A DNA stretch of 64,000 nt. Origin: Microlunatus sp. Gsoil 973. GTDB lineage: Bacteria; Actinomycetota; Actinomycetes; Propionibacteriales; Propionibacteriaceae. The translations under genes and the position numbers were made by a program. Every line of letters begins with the position of its first letter. The first letter of the stretch is position 1. The DNA is taken from contig NZ_CP046122.1 of the NCBI RefSeq assembly GCF_009707365.1, positions 3,782,001 through 3,846,000 of the forward strand, read 5' to 3'. The notes beneath the pieces are model-generated. The model was given only the letters and a program-made list of their open reading frames with translations. It did no database searches and was not told where the DNA came from. Shown piece by piece: positions 36,724 to 45,886 of the stretch.

Positions 36724-37587
36724 TTACTCCCACGGATCGACGCCCAGCAGCTTGCGACCCAGCTCCGTCAAGTGCGCCGGCTCGGGACGCGCTTCCTCGA
36801 TGCCGCGTGGGTCGCCGGGGAAGGCCTTGCCGGCCGGATGGGTGTTGCGCTGCCAGATGTCGACCCGTCGGCGCGTGGCCTCCGGATCATTGGTCGCCGG
36901 GTTCATGCTGATGTACTGCGCAAAACGCGGCTTCCCAGACGTGTTGTGGCCGTTGCCGTGCAGCAACATGTTCGTCCACACGATCAGGTCGCCGGCAGCC
37001 AGGCGTGGGTGGGTGATGCTGTAACCGGTGTAGTCGGGATTCCTTGAGGCGATCTGCTCCGGAGTCTGGGTCTTGAGGAAGTTCTCCAGGTCCTGGTAGG
37101 TCTCCGGGATGCACTGGAACCCACCCATGTCGGGCTCGGTATCGGTGAGCGCAAGTACGCCCTGGACGTGGAACGGAATGTCCGGGAACGACTCCATGTC
37201 GGCGTCCCAGTGGATCATCCCCTTGTGGTTGTATTCGGGGTGCGCTGGGTCAACAGGCGGCTTGAATCCGACTCGATCGATCGATACTGAGAGTCGATCG
37301 GTCCCGTGTATCGCACGGAAGATCTCATACAGCCGTTCGTTCTGCCGGTTGTTCCACATCGACTGGTAGTGGTACATCTCCACCATGCCGCCGGGGCGGA
37401 TGATCTCCGGCTGGTACCAGGAGTCACGGTCGTCGGGGCTGGCTCCGGTGTGTGCCCACAGGTCGTTCAGGACGGCATCGAGATTCTCCTGCGGGACCAC
37501 GTTGTGGATGATGACGTAGCCGTAGGTCTTGATGTGGTCGTGCCAGGTCGTCGAATCTTGCGGGTCGTGGACGGTCGCGGTGCTCAT
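36724..37587 (-). CDS. Phytanoyl-CoA-dioxygenase-family oxygenase
   Basis: A 287-residue Fe(II)/2-oxoglutarate-dependent oxygenase. The iron-binding HxD is in MIHWDADMESF, the distal His in NMLLHGNGHNTS and a 2-oxoglutarate Arg probably in GKPRFAQYIS. The N-terminal KTYGYVIIHNVVPQENLDAV is the usual PhyH opening. ATG 37587 has AAGGAG 8 bases upstream. Such enzymes in sugar or natural-product loci hydroxylate small molecules; the substrate is unknown. It heads the leftward transporter/esterase gene run. Confidence 0.9.
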   Translation of the reverse strand: MSTATVHDPQDSTTWHDHIKTYGYVIIHNVVPQENLDAVLNDLWAHTGASPDDRDSWYQPEIIRPGGMVEMYHYQSMWNNRQNERLYEIFRAIHGTDRLSVSIDRVGFKPPVDPAHPEYNHKGMIHWDADMESFPDIPFHVQGVLALTDTEPDMGGFQCIPETYQDLENFLKTQTPEQIASRNPDYTGYSITHPRLAAGDLIVWTNMLLHGNGHNTSGKPRFAQYISMNPATNDPEATRRRVDIWQRNTHPAGKAFPGDPRGIEEARPEPAHLTELGRKLLGVDPWE

Positions 37588-37758
37588 CGTGCGCACTCCT
37601 TGGGATAGTGGGGGTTCGGTGTCCGGGCGGCTGGTTGCCTTCGCACTTCGGCGATCACCATGCGCTGCCGTAGCTTCCATGGACAGGCCCGCGACTGGTT
37701 GATGTCGGACCGGACGCGGAATGTGCGTGATCTTCGTTGTTATCGTCGCGCGGGTGAT

Positions 37759-37812
37759 GATCTTGGTTGCAATCTTGATCTTGGTCGTGATCCTGATCTT
37801 GGCAGCGATCCC
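37759..37812 (+). repeat. Three degenerate tandem 18-bp repeats in the divergent gap
   Basis: Units GATCTTGGTTGCAATCTT, GATCTTGGTCGTGATCCT and GATCTTGGCAGCGATCCC lie head to tail, with a weaker copy at 37729-37746 (GATCTTCGTTGTTATCGT). They sit in the 510-base divergent gap between the dioxygenase gene and the uncharacterised gene at 38098. In one frame they would encode a very hydrophobic peptide, in the antisense frame a KI-rich one, so coding is unlikely. Confidence 0.7.
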
Positions 37813-37934
37813 GAGCCTTGGCCCCGGCTTGCGCAACGCGGCGTGCTTCGGCGCAGTACTCGCTCGGCCTTCAGCTGATGCTCATCGGCCACCTGTGTCC
37901 GCTCCTTGGACGTCATCGACCCGATGCGGTTAGA

Positions 37935-37945
37935 TACAGTATGCA
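37935..37945 (+). promoter_or_regulatory. Candidate GntR operator 1
   Basis: TACAGTATGCA differs from site 2 (TACATTATGCA) at one base and from site 3 (TACATTATGTA) at two. It lies in the divergent gap, 153 bases before the gene at 38098 and about 350 bases before the dioxygenase gene on the other strand. Confidence 0.55.
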
Positions 37946-38097
37946 TAAAACGGCGGAGCTGCGCTACCCTCTTCTCAACCCCTTCTGATGTCTGGCATGT
38001 TGCCGGGCCCCGCTGCCTGGCCATCTGCTAACCAATTCGACAGGCCATGCGCGGCCACGCCGCAACGCACACCTGGCCGGAGAAGACGGAGTCCGCG

Positions 38098-39304
38098 ATG
38101 GAGCGACCCAGGATCGCGTTGATCATCACCACCTATTTCGATGCTTCCCACGCCGACGTCATCGGCACGCGGCTGATTCAGGGATATCCGTGGCAGGGCA
38201 CGTTGCACGAGCCCAGGGTCGAGGTTGTGTCGTTGTATCTGGAGCAGCTCGGCGACTGCGGATGCCGGGACGGTGCGGTGCGCGACCGCCCGGACATCGG
38301 CGTCGACATCGCCCGGAACGCGGGGGTGCCGATGTTTCCCACCGTCGCGGAGGCGATCGGGCTCGGCCGCGGCGGGGTCCAGGTCGATGGTGTCGTGATC
38401 ATCGGTGAGCACGGTGACTACGAGGACAACGTCCTGGGCGAGAAGCTGTATCCACGCCGGCGTCTGTTCGACGCCGCGGTATCGACGATGATCAGCGCCG
38501 GCCGGTTCGTTCCGATCTTCAACGACAAGCACCTGGCCTGGTCCTATCAGGATGCGCGGGCCATGTACGAGACCGCGCAGCGGCTCGGCATCCCGCTGCT
38601 CGCCGGCTCCAGCATCCCGTTGGCGTGGCGCGTGCCAACCGGTGCCCGGTGGCGTCTCGGGGCGCCGATGTCGGACATCGTCGCGGTCGGCCACGGTCCG
38701 CTGGAGGCGTACGGATTCCACAACCTCGAAGGAATGCAGGCACACGCCGAACGGCGGGCAGGTGGTGAGTCCGGCGTGGTCTCGGTCCGTGGATTGTCGG
38801 GAGCCGACGCAGCTGCGGCGATGGCCGACGGCAGCGTCGACCGTGACCTCTTCGAAAGCGCCCTTTCGGTGTTCGATCTCGATGATGACCAACGACGGCG
38901 CGCCCGTACCCAACCGCAGGACGTGTTCCTCGTGACGTACGCGGACGGATTGCGAGCCGCCGCGGTCAACTGCACGGGCTCCTTGACCGGCTTCGCCGCG
39001 TCCGCTCGCGGGCCAGAGGATGAGCTCACCTGCAGGACGTGGCTGCAGGGTGGGCCGGAGCACGGCCATTTCATCTTCCTGACCCGGCAGATCGAATCGC
39101 TGATCAGATCCGGCCGGTCCCCCCTATCCCGTCGAACGAACCCTGCTCACCGGAGGGATCCTCGATGCTTGCCTGCGTTCCCGACACGACGGCGCCGTCG
39201 AACGAGCCACACCCGAGCTGAACATCTCCTACCAGCCGGCTGGTGAGGTTGCCGACACCGGAGTCGATCTGCCCCTGCCTGATCCGATCGAACTCGGAGT
39301 TTGA
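38098..39304 (+). CDS. Uncharacterised protein of the catabolic island, frameshifted near its end
   Basis: Soluble protein with an N-terminal Rossmann-like start ([19 protein letters not shown]), then [26 protein letters not shown] and [10 protein letters not shown]; a two-domain fold with a conserved His/Asp-rich surface is likely but I do not recognise a named family. As read, the frame ends at 39246 with an Arg-rich nonsense tail. Removing one C from the C6 run at 39119-39124 lets it continue in frame as [18 protein letters not shown] to a stop at 39304, giving 401 residues with a natural-looking C-terminus. ATG 38098 is the chosen start. It is transcribed away from the dioxygenase gene, behind a candidate GntR site. 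Confidence 0.75.
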
Positions 39305-39330
39305 ACGCTGAAGTACTGGCGTCAGATTCA

Positions 39331-39341
39331 TGCATAATGTA
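39331..39341 (-). promoter_or_regulatory. Candidate GntR operator 2
   Basis: On the minus strand the sequence is TACATTATGCA, one mismatch from the palindrome at the gntR promoter. It lies about 100 bases before the creatininase start, inside the short gap after the uncharacterised gene. Confidence 0.55.
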
Positions 39342-39439
39342 TGACACCTAAAGCGCCCAGCAAACGTTCTGCGCGGCGGAGTCGCTCATCCTGGGGCGTC
39401 GGGCTGGTCGAGGGTGAGGGGTCGATCAGGGAGGTAGCA

Positions 39440-40210
39440 GTGGTGGCAATGCGAACTACACGGTTCGACGACCTCACCCGTGAGGAGCTTGCACGCTTGG
39501 CGCCCGGCGCCACAGTGGTTGTCCCGATCGGGTCGATCGAGCAACACGGTCCGCATCTGCCGGTCTGCGCGGACACCGAGATCATCACCCATGTGGCTCG
39601 GTCTGCGGTCGAACTGGCGGCGGAGACTGCGTCTGTGCTGGTGACACCGACGCTGCCGTTCGGGCTTGCGCAGCACCATCTTCCGTTCGGGGGCACGATC
39701 TCCTTCTCCTCGAAGGTGTATCTGGATCTGCTGACGGAGATCGGGACCAGCCTCGTCAATGACGGATTTCAGCGCATCCTGTTCCTCAACGGCCACGGCG
39801 GAAACGTCAGCGCCGCGGCCATGGTCGCCGACCGGCTCGCGTACGAGTACCGTCTGGACGCCCACATCGCAGCGGCGTCCTACTGGGAGTGTGGCGCAGA
39901 CTCCTTGGCCAAGCTGGATCTCGACGGAGCACCAGCGCCTGGGCATGCGGGGTCATTCGAGACCTCGTGCCTTCTGGCGTTGCGGCCGGAACTGGTGCAC
40001 ACGGATCGCATTCCACCAGCAGAAGGGGAATTGCAGCCGCTCGCCGAACAGTCAGCCTTCACCTCGACCGTGCGGCTTCCCGAGGTGTGGCAGCGCAGCG
40101 ACGGCAGGACCGATGACTCGCACAGCGCATCCACCGAACTCGGGCACATCGCACTGAAGATGATCATTGCGGATGTGGCCGAGTTCATCGTGCGCTTCCA
40201 CCGCACCTGA
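39440..40210 (+). CDS. Creatininase-family amidohydrolase
   Basis: About 256 residues. The binuclear metal site of the family is visible: Glu and His in GSIEQHGPHLP, Asp in VCADTEI, His in LNGHGGNVS and Glu in GHAGSFETS. Members hydrolyse creatinine, other cyclic amides (e.g. lactams) or formamides. A GGGAGG site at 39429-39434 favours GTG 39440 or 39443 over the ATG at 39449. It is likely co-regulated with the other island genes and is convergent with gntR. The substrate is unknown; in this context a ring-opening step on a nitrogen-containing sugar derivative is one possibility. Confidence 0.88.
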   Translation: MVAMRTTRFDDLTREELARLAPGATVVVPIGSIEQHGPHLPVCADTEIITHVARSAVELAAETASVLVTPTLPFGLAQHHLPFGGTISFSSKVYLDLLTEIGTSLVNDGFQRILFLNGHGGNVSAAAMVADRLAYEYRLDAHIAAASYWECGADSLAKLDLDGAPAPGHAGSFETSCLLALRPELVHTDRIPPAEGELQPLAEQSAFTSTVRLPEVWQRSDGRTDDSHSASTELGHIALKMIIADVAEFIVRFHRT

Positions 40211-40251
40211 TAGCGACGGGCCAGCCGCTCCGCGGGCTCGCCGGCATCAGA

Positions 40252-40941
40252 TCACCGCGACTGCACCTCCTCCATCTGTGCCAGCACGGCGTCTCGGGTC
40301 CACTCCAGGTGTTTCCGCATCAGCGACTCCGCTCTGTCGGCGTCACCCGCGGCGATCGCCTTGAGGATCTCCTGGTGTGCCTTGTGTGCTGCGTTCCGGC
40401 CGCCCGGGACGACCGCACCGACTCGCGCCTGCACGGCTTCGATCTGCCGGGTAGCATGCGAGGCCAACTCTGCGATGACAGGATTGCCAGCCAGAACGGT
40501 CAATGCCTGGTGGACCTCGGCATCCAACGGCGCGGTGTGCTCCTGATCCGACAGGGATGCCTTCTGTCGACGCAACATCTCCCGCGCCTCGGCCAGTTCA
40601 GCCTTCGCCGGCTTGCGCTCCGCACCCTTGCGAACGGCGTAGCACTCAAGTACCAGCCGCGTTTCGTACAGATCTGCGACCTCATTCGTGCTGAGTGAGG
40701 CGACCTGTGCTCCACGCCGCGGATAGATCTTGACCAGCCCCTCATGCTCCAGGCGTCGGATGGCTTCTCGGACCGGGGTGACCGAGCATCCGAAATGGGC
40801 GGCCAGCGCCATCTCGCGCAACCGATATCCCATCGGAAGTTGACCCTGCGAGATGGCGTTGCGCAACGTGAGGTGAATACCGTCCACGACCGTCGGCGAT
40901 GAGATCAACGTCGAGGGGAGTCGCTCGGTCAGATCGGTCAT
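40252..40941 (-). CDS. GntR-family (FadR/FCD type) regulator
   Basis: A 229-residue regulator. The winged helix has LREMALAAHFGCSVTPVREAIRRLEHEGLV then YPRRGAQVASLS. The all-helical FCD domain follows (DLYETRLVLECYAVR, DAEVHQALTVLAGNP, HKAHQEILKAIAAGDADRAE), with His/Asp positions that could bind a metal in the ligand pocket. FCD regulators normally sense small organic acids and repress catabolic genes. A perfect palindrome lies 3 bases upstream of its start, so it probably represses itself. Confidence 0.93.
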   Translation of the reverse strand: MTDLTERLPSTLISSPTVVDGIHLTLRNAISQGQLPMGYRLREMALAAHFGCSVTPVREAIRRLEHEGLVKIYPRRGAQVASLSTNEVADLYETRLVLECYAVRKGAERKPAKAELAEAREMLRRQKASLSDQEHTAPLDAEVHQALTVLAGNPVIAELASHATRQIEAVQARVGAVVPGGRNAAHKAHQEILKAIAAGDADRAESLMRKHLEWTRDAVLAQMEEVQSR

Positions 40942-40943
40942 GC

Positions 40944-40956
40944 CTACATTATGTAG
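40944..40956. promoter_or_regulatory. Candidate GntR operator 3, perfect palindrome at gntR
   Basis: CTACATTATGTAG is a perfect inverted repeat around a central T, only 3 bases upstream of the gntR start codon. Its core TACATTATGTA recurs with one or two changes at 39331-39341 and 37935-37945, in front of the two rightward island genes. Confidence 0.7.
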
Positions 40957-41482
40957 GATGTGCGCCGCGCAGCCGTCTGCTCTTCAATGCTTCGGGTTGA
41001 CTCCGAAACGTCTGCCGCTGGACGCCCACCGGGTGGTGCGAGACGCGCTTCCGGAAGACGATCCAAGATCGTGATCATCGGCGATGACAACCGGTGCTGG
41101 CACCGAGAAGATTGAGACGGCTCCGACAGAGCGCGCTCCGGTGCGCTCTGATTGTTCCCCCGACCAACCGAACGTGCCCCCGTCGCGACTCCATCAGAGC
41201 CACCAGTGATCATTTATACCTGATCAGCTCGGGACGTGATCATCGGGGTGTTGTCCGAAGTTTCGGCAGAAGTCCGCACCTGTCGCTAGGCTATGCGCGG
41301 GGCAACCGCCCCAAGTGGATGGAGATCCTCACAGACGCTTCCCCCCAGAAGATCTGAGATCTCATCCCTGTTGCCCCGCCCGGCTCGACCGTGGACCCCC
41401 GACCGCGACTCGTGGCCGGGCGGGGACAACAGCAGCCCCCGATCCGCTCCGGCCCGTCGGGGTTTGCCTACCGGAACCGCTG
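40957..41482. other. Intergenic region with TGATCA pair
   Basis: About 525 bases between gntR and the sialidase-like gene. It holds two TGATCA palindromes 14 bases apart (41207-41212 and 41221-41226) around an AT-rich TTTATACC, and a 12-base direct repeat CGTGATCATCGG (copies near 41069 and 41236). This looks like a promoter/operator for the rightward sialidase-like gene. No credible gene is seen. Confidence 0.35.
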
Positions 41483-42563
41483 GTGACGCACCCGAAACGC
41501 AGCAATGTCTATCGCGAACCTGGCCGGTTCGCCGCGTGGCCGGCGAACTACGGCCTGTGGAGCTGGGGCGAAGAGGTGGTGGCGATCTTCGTCTCCGGAT
41601 GGATCGGTCCGGACACCGGATTGCACCCTCGGGACAGGTCCCGGCCGTTCATTCCCGTGGTCGCGCGCAGCCACGACGGTGGGCAGTCCTGGACCCACGA
41701 GAAGTTCACCGGAAGGATTCCCGGGGGTTCACAAACACTGTCCGGCGACGAACACGTCGGCCCGGATCTGCAGATCGGTCCACGTCTGGACGACCGTGAC
41801 TTCGTGCGGCTGTCCCGGCCGATCGACTTCACCGATCCGGAGACGATCGTGCTCGTCGGACGCACCGGGATCGTGGCCGGGGCGGAGTCCTGGTTCTACG
41901 TCAGTGCCGATCGAGCTCACACCTGGAGTGGTCCGTACCGGATTCCGCGGTTCGGTCAGACGGCCGTCGCCGCTCGGACCGACATCGTTCCCCCTCGGCC
42001 CCGGCGAGGCACTCTTCCAATTGACCACTGGCAAGCCGGACGGTTCCGAGGGTCGGATCCTGTCCACCTGGACCGGGGATGGCGGCCGTACCTTCGAGCC
42101 GCGAGGCTGGATCGGAGAGACACCTGCCGGGTACGCCATCATGCCGTCCTCCGTGGTGATCAACGCCAGAACTGTGCTGTGCGCCAGGCGCTGCGCCGCT
42201 GAGCGTGCCAGCTGGATCGACGTTTATGCCAGTGCCGACCGTGGTTACCGCTGGCAGCTCGTGGGCAGGCCGGTGCCGGATACGGGCAATGGTGGGAACC
42301 CGCCGGCGCTGGTGCGACTGCCGGATGATCGACTCGTCCTGGTCTATGGGAGTCGGGCCGAGCCGTACGGGCTGCGCGCTGTCATCAGCGACGACGACGG
42401 GAAAAGCTGGTCGCCGTCGGTGCTGACCGACGACATCGCGGTCCGTGACATGGGATACCCGAGGGCCGTCGTGATGGACGATGCCACGGTCTTGGCCGTC
42501 TACTACGCGAACTCGGCAACCCGTTCCGAGCGCTACATCGAGGCGGTGCGGTGGCGCCCGTGA
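41483..42563 (+). pseudogene. Sialidase-like (BNR-repeat) protein, frameshifted
   Basis: A six-bladed propeller of the sialidase superfamily, apparently cytoplasmic. The first part has KRSNVYREPGRFAAWPANYG, ARSHDGGQSWTHEKF (Asp-box) and ADRAHTWSGPYRIPRFGQ; after a frame change it continues with EALFQLTTGKPDGSEGRIL, WTGDGGRTFEP, YASADRGYRWQLVG and DDDGKSWSPS (further Asp-boxes). Removing one C from CCCCC at 41990-41994 gives one 359-residue frame starting at GTG 41483. No signal peptide is seen. Members cleave or bind sialic-acid or other glycosides; activity is unproven. Confidence 0.78.
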
Positions 42564-42667
42564 CCGGGCTATCCGCTTTCTGGGGTCAGCTCCGGGCCTT
42601 CTCGGAGGAGCCCTTCAGGACCGCTCGTCGGCTTGCCCAGCGAGCGGATCGAGTAGGCGACGGACCT

Positions 42668-45600
42668 TTACCGCGTGAACACCACGTCGCGGAAGTAGTT
42701 CGAGTTCTGCCAGGAGGACGTTGGGTACGACCCGACCGGGCCGTACCGGCCGTTCGATCCGACGACGGTCTTCAGATCGCCGCTGGTGATCTGCGAGCCG
42801 AGCCCACCGTCGGTTGTGGCGTAGTAACCATTGCCGGTGTTCACCGTGACCAGGTATTCGGTGTTGGCCGTGATCGGCAGCGGCGTGGCGAGTAGCTGCT
42901 GTTGCCACCCCGATGCCGACTCTCCCGTGAACACCACCGACGCCAGCTGCTGACCCGACGAGCTCCAGATCCGGCCGGTGTGGGTGTCGCTTTCGTTTGC
43001 TGCCTTGTAGAACCGGATCGCGGTGATCTGGCCTGACGACGCGGAAGTGAATCTCGTTCCCAGCTCGTAGGGGACACCGTCGGTTGTCGAGGTCGCCGGC
43101 GTTTGGGTCGTGAAGATCGACTGCGGGTCGTTCTGCGTCGTGGACACGGTGACCGTGGTCGTCTTGGTGACCGTCCCCAGACTGTTCGTCGCGGTCAGGG
43201 TGTATGTGGTGGTCTGGGTCGGCGAGACGGTGATCGATGAGCGGCCGGAGACGTCACCGATCCCGTTGTTGATGGTAACGGTGGGGGCGGGGTTACCGGT
43301 GATCGCCCACGAGAGCGTTGCCGGCTGCCCCTGGAAGATCGTTCCCGGTGACGCGGTGAACGATGAGACCACCGGTGCGGCGGGCCCGGAAGCCTCGGCC
43401 TTGCGCTGCTGGAACACCGTCTTCGCCTGCTGGTACCTGGCCTGGGCGGCGGCGAGCTCGGTCGGGTAGTACTTGTTCCACGGCCCGCCCGGTGAGGTCT
43501 TGGTCAGCAGGTTGTCCATCCAGTCGATATAGAACTGGGCGTCGTCGGCGCTGGCTCGAATGGGCGCATCGTTGACGAGAACGAACGCCGCGGCGGTGTG
43601 CACCTGGTGGTCCTGGCCGTCGGAGTTCATTCGTCGGGCGGCCACCCAGCCGCTCTTGGCGAAGTCGACGTTCGCGGTCAAGGTGACCGGGGAGCCGGCC
43701 GTGACCGTTGCGGACTTGCTGGCGATGACCTCGCCGTTCTGCACCAGCTGGAGCTGCCCGGTGTAGCTCTGCTTGGCCGTCCAGGTGACGCTCACGGGGA
43801 CGCTGCCCGCACTGGCCAGTCTCACCTCGTCACCCGGCCCGGCCGAGCCGTTCACGGTCATGTTGAGGAACTCGTTGTGGCCGTTGCGGGAGATCACGGT
43901 CTTGCCGGATTTGATCGCACTGATCCAGTTCTTGTACGTGACGGATCCGTTGCCCACATTGGCGTAGGTCAGCCTCGACCCGATCACGTTGATCCCGCAG
44001 GGGTAGTCGGTCCCCGCTGCGAAGCCGGGTCGGAAGCCGGTGTTGAGCAGCTTGTAGTAGGCCTCGATCCCGGTGTCACCGGTGTTGGTCACGTCCTCGG
44101 AGACGAAGTCTGCCGCCCCCAGGGCAACCTCGACCGGGTACTCGACCGGGGTGCAGCAGTCGAGGCTGTTCGGGATGCCGCTCGGCAGGTACTCCATGTG
44201 GGCGAAACCCGAGATGCCACCCTGCGAGTGCACCTGGTTGATCACGGTCGAGGGCATCTCGTCCCAGATCTGCCGGGCGCTGGTCTCACCGAGGTTGACC
44301 AGGTGCCCACCGAGTGCCTGGTGTGGGTACTGCGTGTAGGTGGCGTCCCAGTGCCACTCGGTGTCCCAATGGACCGTTCGGGTGGCTGTCGAGATGGACG
44401 CGTCCTGGCCGTTCACCAGCGGCAGGTCGGTGGTCGGGTTCTGCACCTCGCCGTTGCCGCAGTCTGCGAGCAGCGCGATGAATCGCAGATCCTCGGCGTC
44501 CATCTTCTGCTTGATGCTGCTCACCGATTCGGCGCTGCCTCCGCAGCTGCGGTGCACATGGATGTCGCCGGCGTACCAGCCGTTCGGCTCGGGGCCGTTC
44601 GATGTCGCTGCCTGCGTGGTGGCGGAGGCTGCCGTTGACTGGTCGGAGACGTTCCCGGCGGCGTCGTAGGCCGCCACGGTGTAGGAGTAGGTGGTGCTCG
44701 GGGTCAGGCCGGCGTCGGTGTAGTTCGTCGTGGGCGACGTGCCCACCTGGGTTCCACCGCGGTAGATCCGATAGCCGGTGACGCCGACGTTGTCGGTCGA
44801 GGCGGTCCACGACAGGTTGATCTGCGAGCTGGACACGGCGGTCGCACTCAGGCCCGTGGGTTTGGACGGCTTGGTGGTGTCCGGCGCGGTGACGGTCACG
44901 GTGGTGGTGGCCGACACCGTCCCCTCGCTGTTGGCCGCGGTCAGGGTGTACGTCGTCGTCTGGGTCGGGCTGACCGCCTTGGCGGTCAGGCCGGTCACGT
45001 CCCCGACGCCGTTGTCGATGGTGAGCGTCGGCGTTGGGCTGCCGTTGACAGACCACGAGAGCGTGGAGGAGTTGCCCGACGGAACCGACGCGGGTGAGGC
45101 CGACAGCGACGTGATCGTCGGAGCGGCAGGCTCCGAGGCGGTGGCCGGCACGACCTCGAAGTAGATGTGGGTTATCCGCGCACCGGACGTCGGCGCCGTC
45201 GTGGACATGGTGACCGGCGTCCCGGCGGTCGCCGTGGTGGCGTTCCGCTTGATGATCGCGAAGCTGTCCTCACCGGACACGTTGTACGAGGCCTGCACCG
45301 TCTCGGTGGACGGCACTGTCGGTACGCCCTTCTGTGCCCAGTCCCCGGTGGTGAGCCAGCCCCAGGAGCCGGCCGCCGTCGACGTGTAGCTGTCGCTGAT
45401 CACGCCGGTCGCCCCGCGGCCTCCGCCGGAGGCCCCGATCGGCGCAGCTGTGTTCGCGCCGGTGAAGACCAGCACGGTGAGCATCCCGTAGTCGCCGTTG
45501 TTGCCGCCGATCGTGGCGGTGACGGTCATCGCGCGGGAGGTCGTGACCGGCGCCCAGTAGAGCTTGGCGTAGACGTCGTTGGTGGTGTTGCCCTTGGCCT

Positions 45601-45886
45601 GCACCTGCGTGTACGGCAGGTGGGAGCTGAGGTTGTCGCTGACGGAGATCGACTTGACGTCGCTGTTCCCGTTCGACTGCGCGGAGATCACCAGGACCGA
45701 ACCGGCCGGCGGTGTGAAGCTGGCCGTGGTCAGCGTCTTGCCCGCCTTCTTGACGACTGCGGGCGTCGAGGCATCCAGTGCCAGCCCGGCAGCTGCAGCG
45801 GGTTGCGGCCGAGCGGCAACCAGCCCCACCAACGCCAGGGCGGCGCTCACCACGAACAAGAAAAGGACACGCGCGTACGACTTCAT
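42668..45886 (-). CDS. Secreted multidomain PHP phosphoesterase (CehA/McbA-like) with Ig, Fn3 and DUF4082 domains
   Basis: About 1,072 residues with a signal peptide (KSYARVLFLFVVSAALALVG, ending AAAAG). Order: a concanavalin-like N-domain (about 33-245); an Ig-like domain; a fibronectin III domain (PSKPTGLSATAVSSSQINLS); a PHP metal-dependent domain starting GDIHVHRSCGG, with FIALLADCGN, HSQGGISGFAHME and AAGTDYPCGI; a second Ig-like domain; and a C-terminal DUF4082 (TSASSGQITAIRFYKAANES). CehA/McbA proteins are PHP-type phosphoesterases; secreted forms may cleave phosphodiesters or carbamate-like esters outside the cell. GGGGGAA precedes ATG 45886. It converges with the sialidase-like gene. 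Confidence 0.88.
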   Translation of the reverse strand: MKSYARVLFLFVVSAALALVGLVAARPQPAAAAGLALDASTPAVVKKAGKTLTTASFTPPAGSVLVISAQSNGNSDVKSISVSDNLSSHLPYTQVQAKGNTTNDVYAKLYWAPVTTSRAMTVTATIGGNNGDYGMLTVLVFTGANTAAPIGASGGGRGATGVISDSYTSTAAGSWGWLTTGDWAQKGVPTVPSTETVQASYNVSGEDSFAIIKRNATTATAGTPVTMSTTAPTSGARITHIYFEVVPATASEPAAPTITSLSASPASVPSGNSSTLSWSVNGSPTPTLTIDNGVGDVTGLTAKAVSPTQTTTYTLTAANSEGTVSATTTVTVTAPDTTKPSKPTGLSATAVSSSQINLSWTASTDNVGVTGYRIYRGGTQVGTSPTTNYTDAGLTPSTTYSYTVAAYDAAGNVSDQSTAASATTQAATSNGPEPNGWYAGDIHVHRSCGGSAESVSSIKQKMDAEDLRFIALLADCGNGEVQNPTTDLPLVNGQDASISTATRTVHWDTEWHWDATYTQYPHQALGGHLVNLGETSARQIWDEMPSTVINQVHSQGGISGFAHMEYLPSGIPNSLDCCTPVEYPVEVALGAADFVSEDVTNTGDTGIEAYYKLLNTGFRPGFAAGTDYPCGINVIGSRLTYANVGNGSVTYKNWISAIKSGKTVISRNGHNEFLNMTVNGSAGPGDEVRLASAGSVPVSVTWTAKQSYTGQLQLVQNGEVIASKSATVTAGSPVTLTANVDFAKSGWVAARRMNSDGQDHQVHTAAAFVLVNDAPIRASADDAQFYIDWMDNLLTKTSPGGPWNKYYPTELAAAQARYQQAKTVFQQRKAEASGPAAPVVSSFTASPGTIFQGQPATLSWAITGNPAPTVTINNGIGDVSGRSSITVSPTQTTTYTLTATNSLGTVTKTTTVTVSTTQNDPQSIFTTQTPATSTTDGVPYELGTRFTSASSGQITAIRFYKAANESDTHTGRIWSSSGQQLASVVFTGESASGWQQQLLATPLPITANTEYLVTVNTGNGYYATTDGGLGSQITSGDLKTVVGSNGRYGPVGSYPTSSWQNSNYFRDVVFTR

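Noticed and set aside
43598-44638. A 346-residue plus-strand frame inside the PHP phosphoesterase gene
   Set aside because: Val/Gly/Asp-rich antisense translation typical of high-GC shadows.
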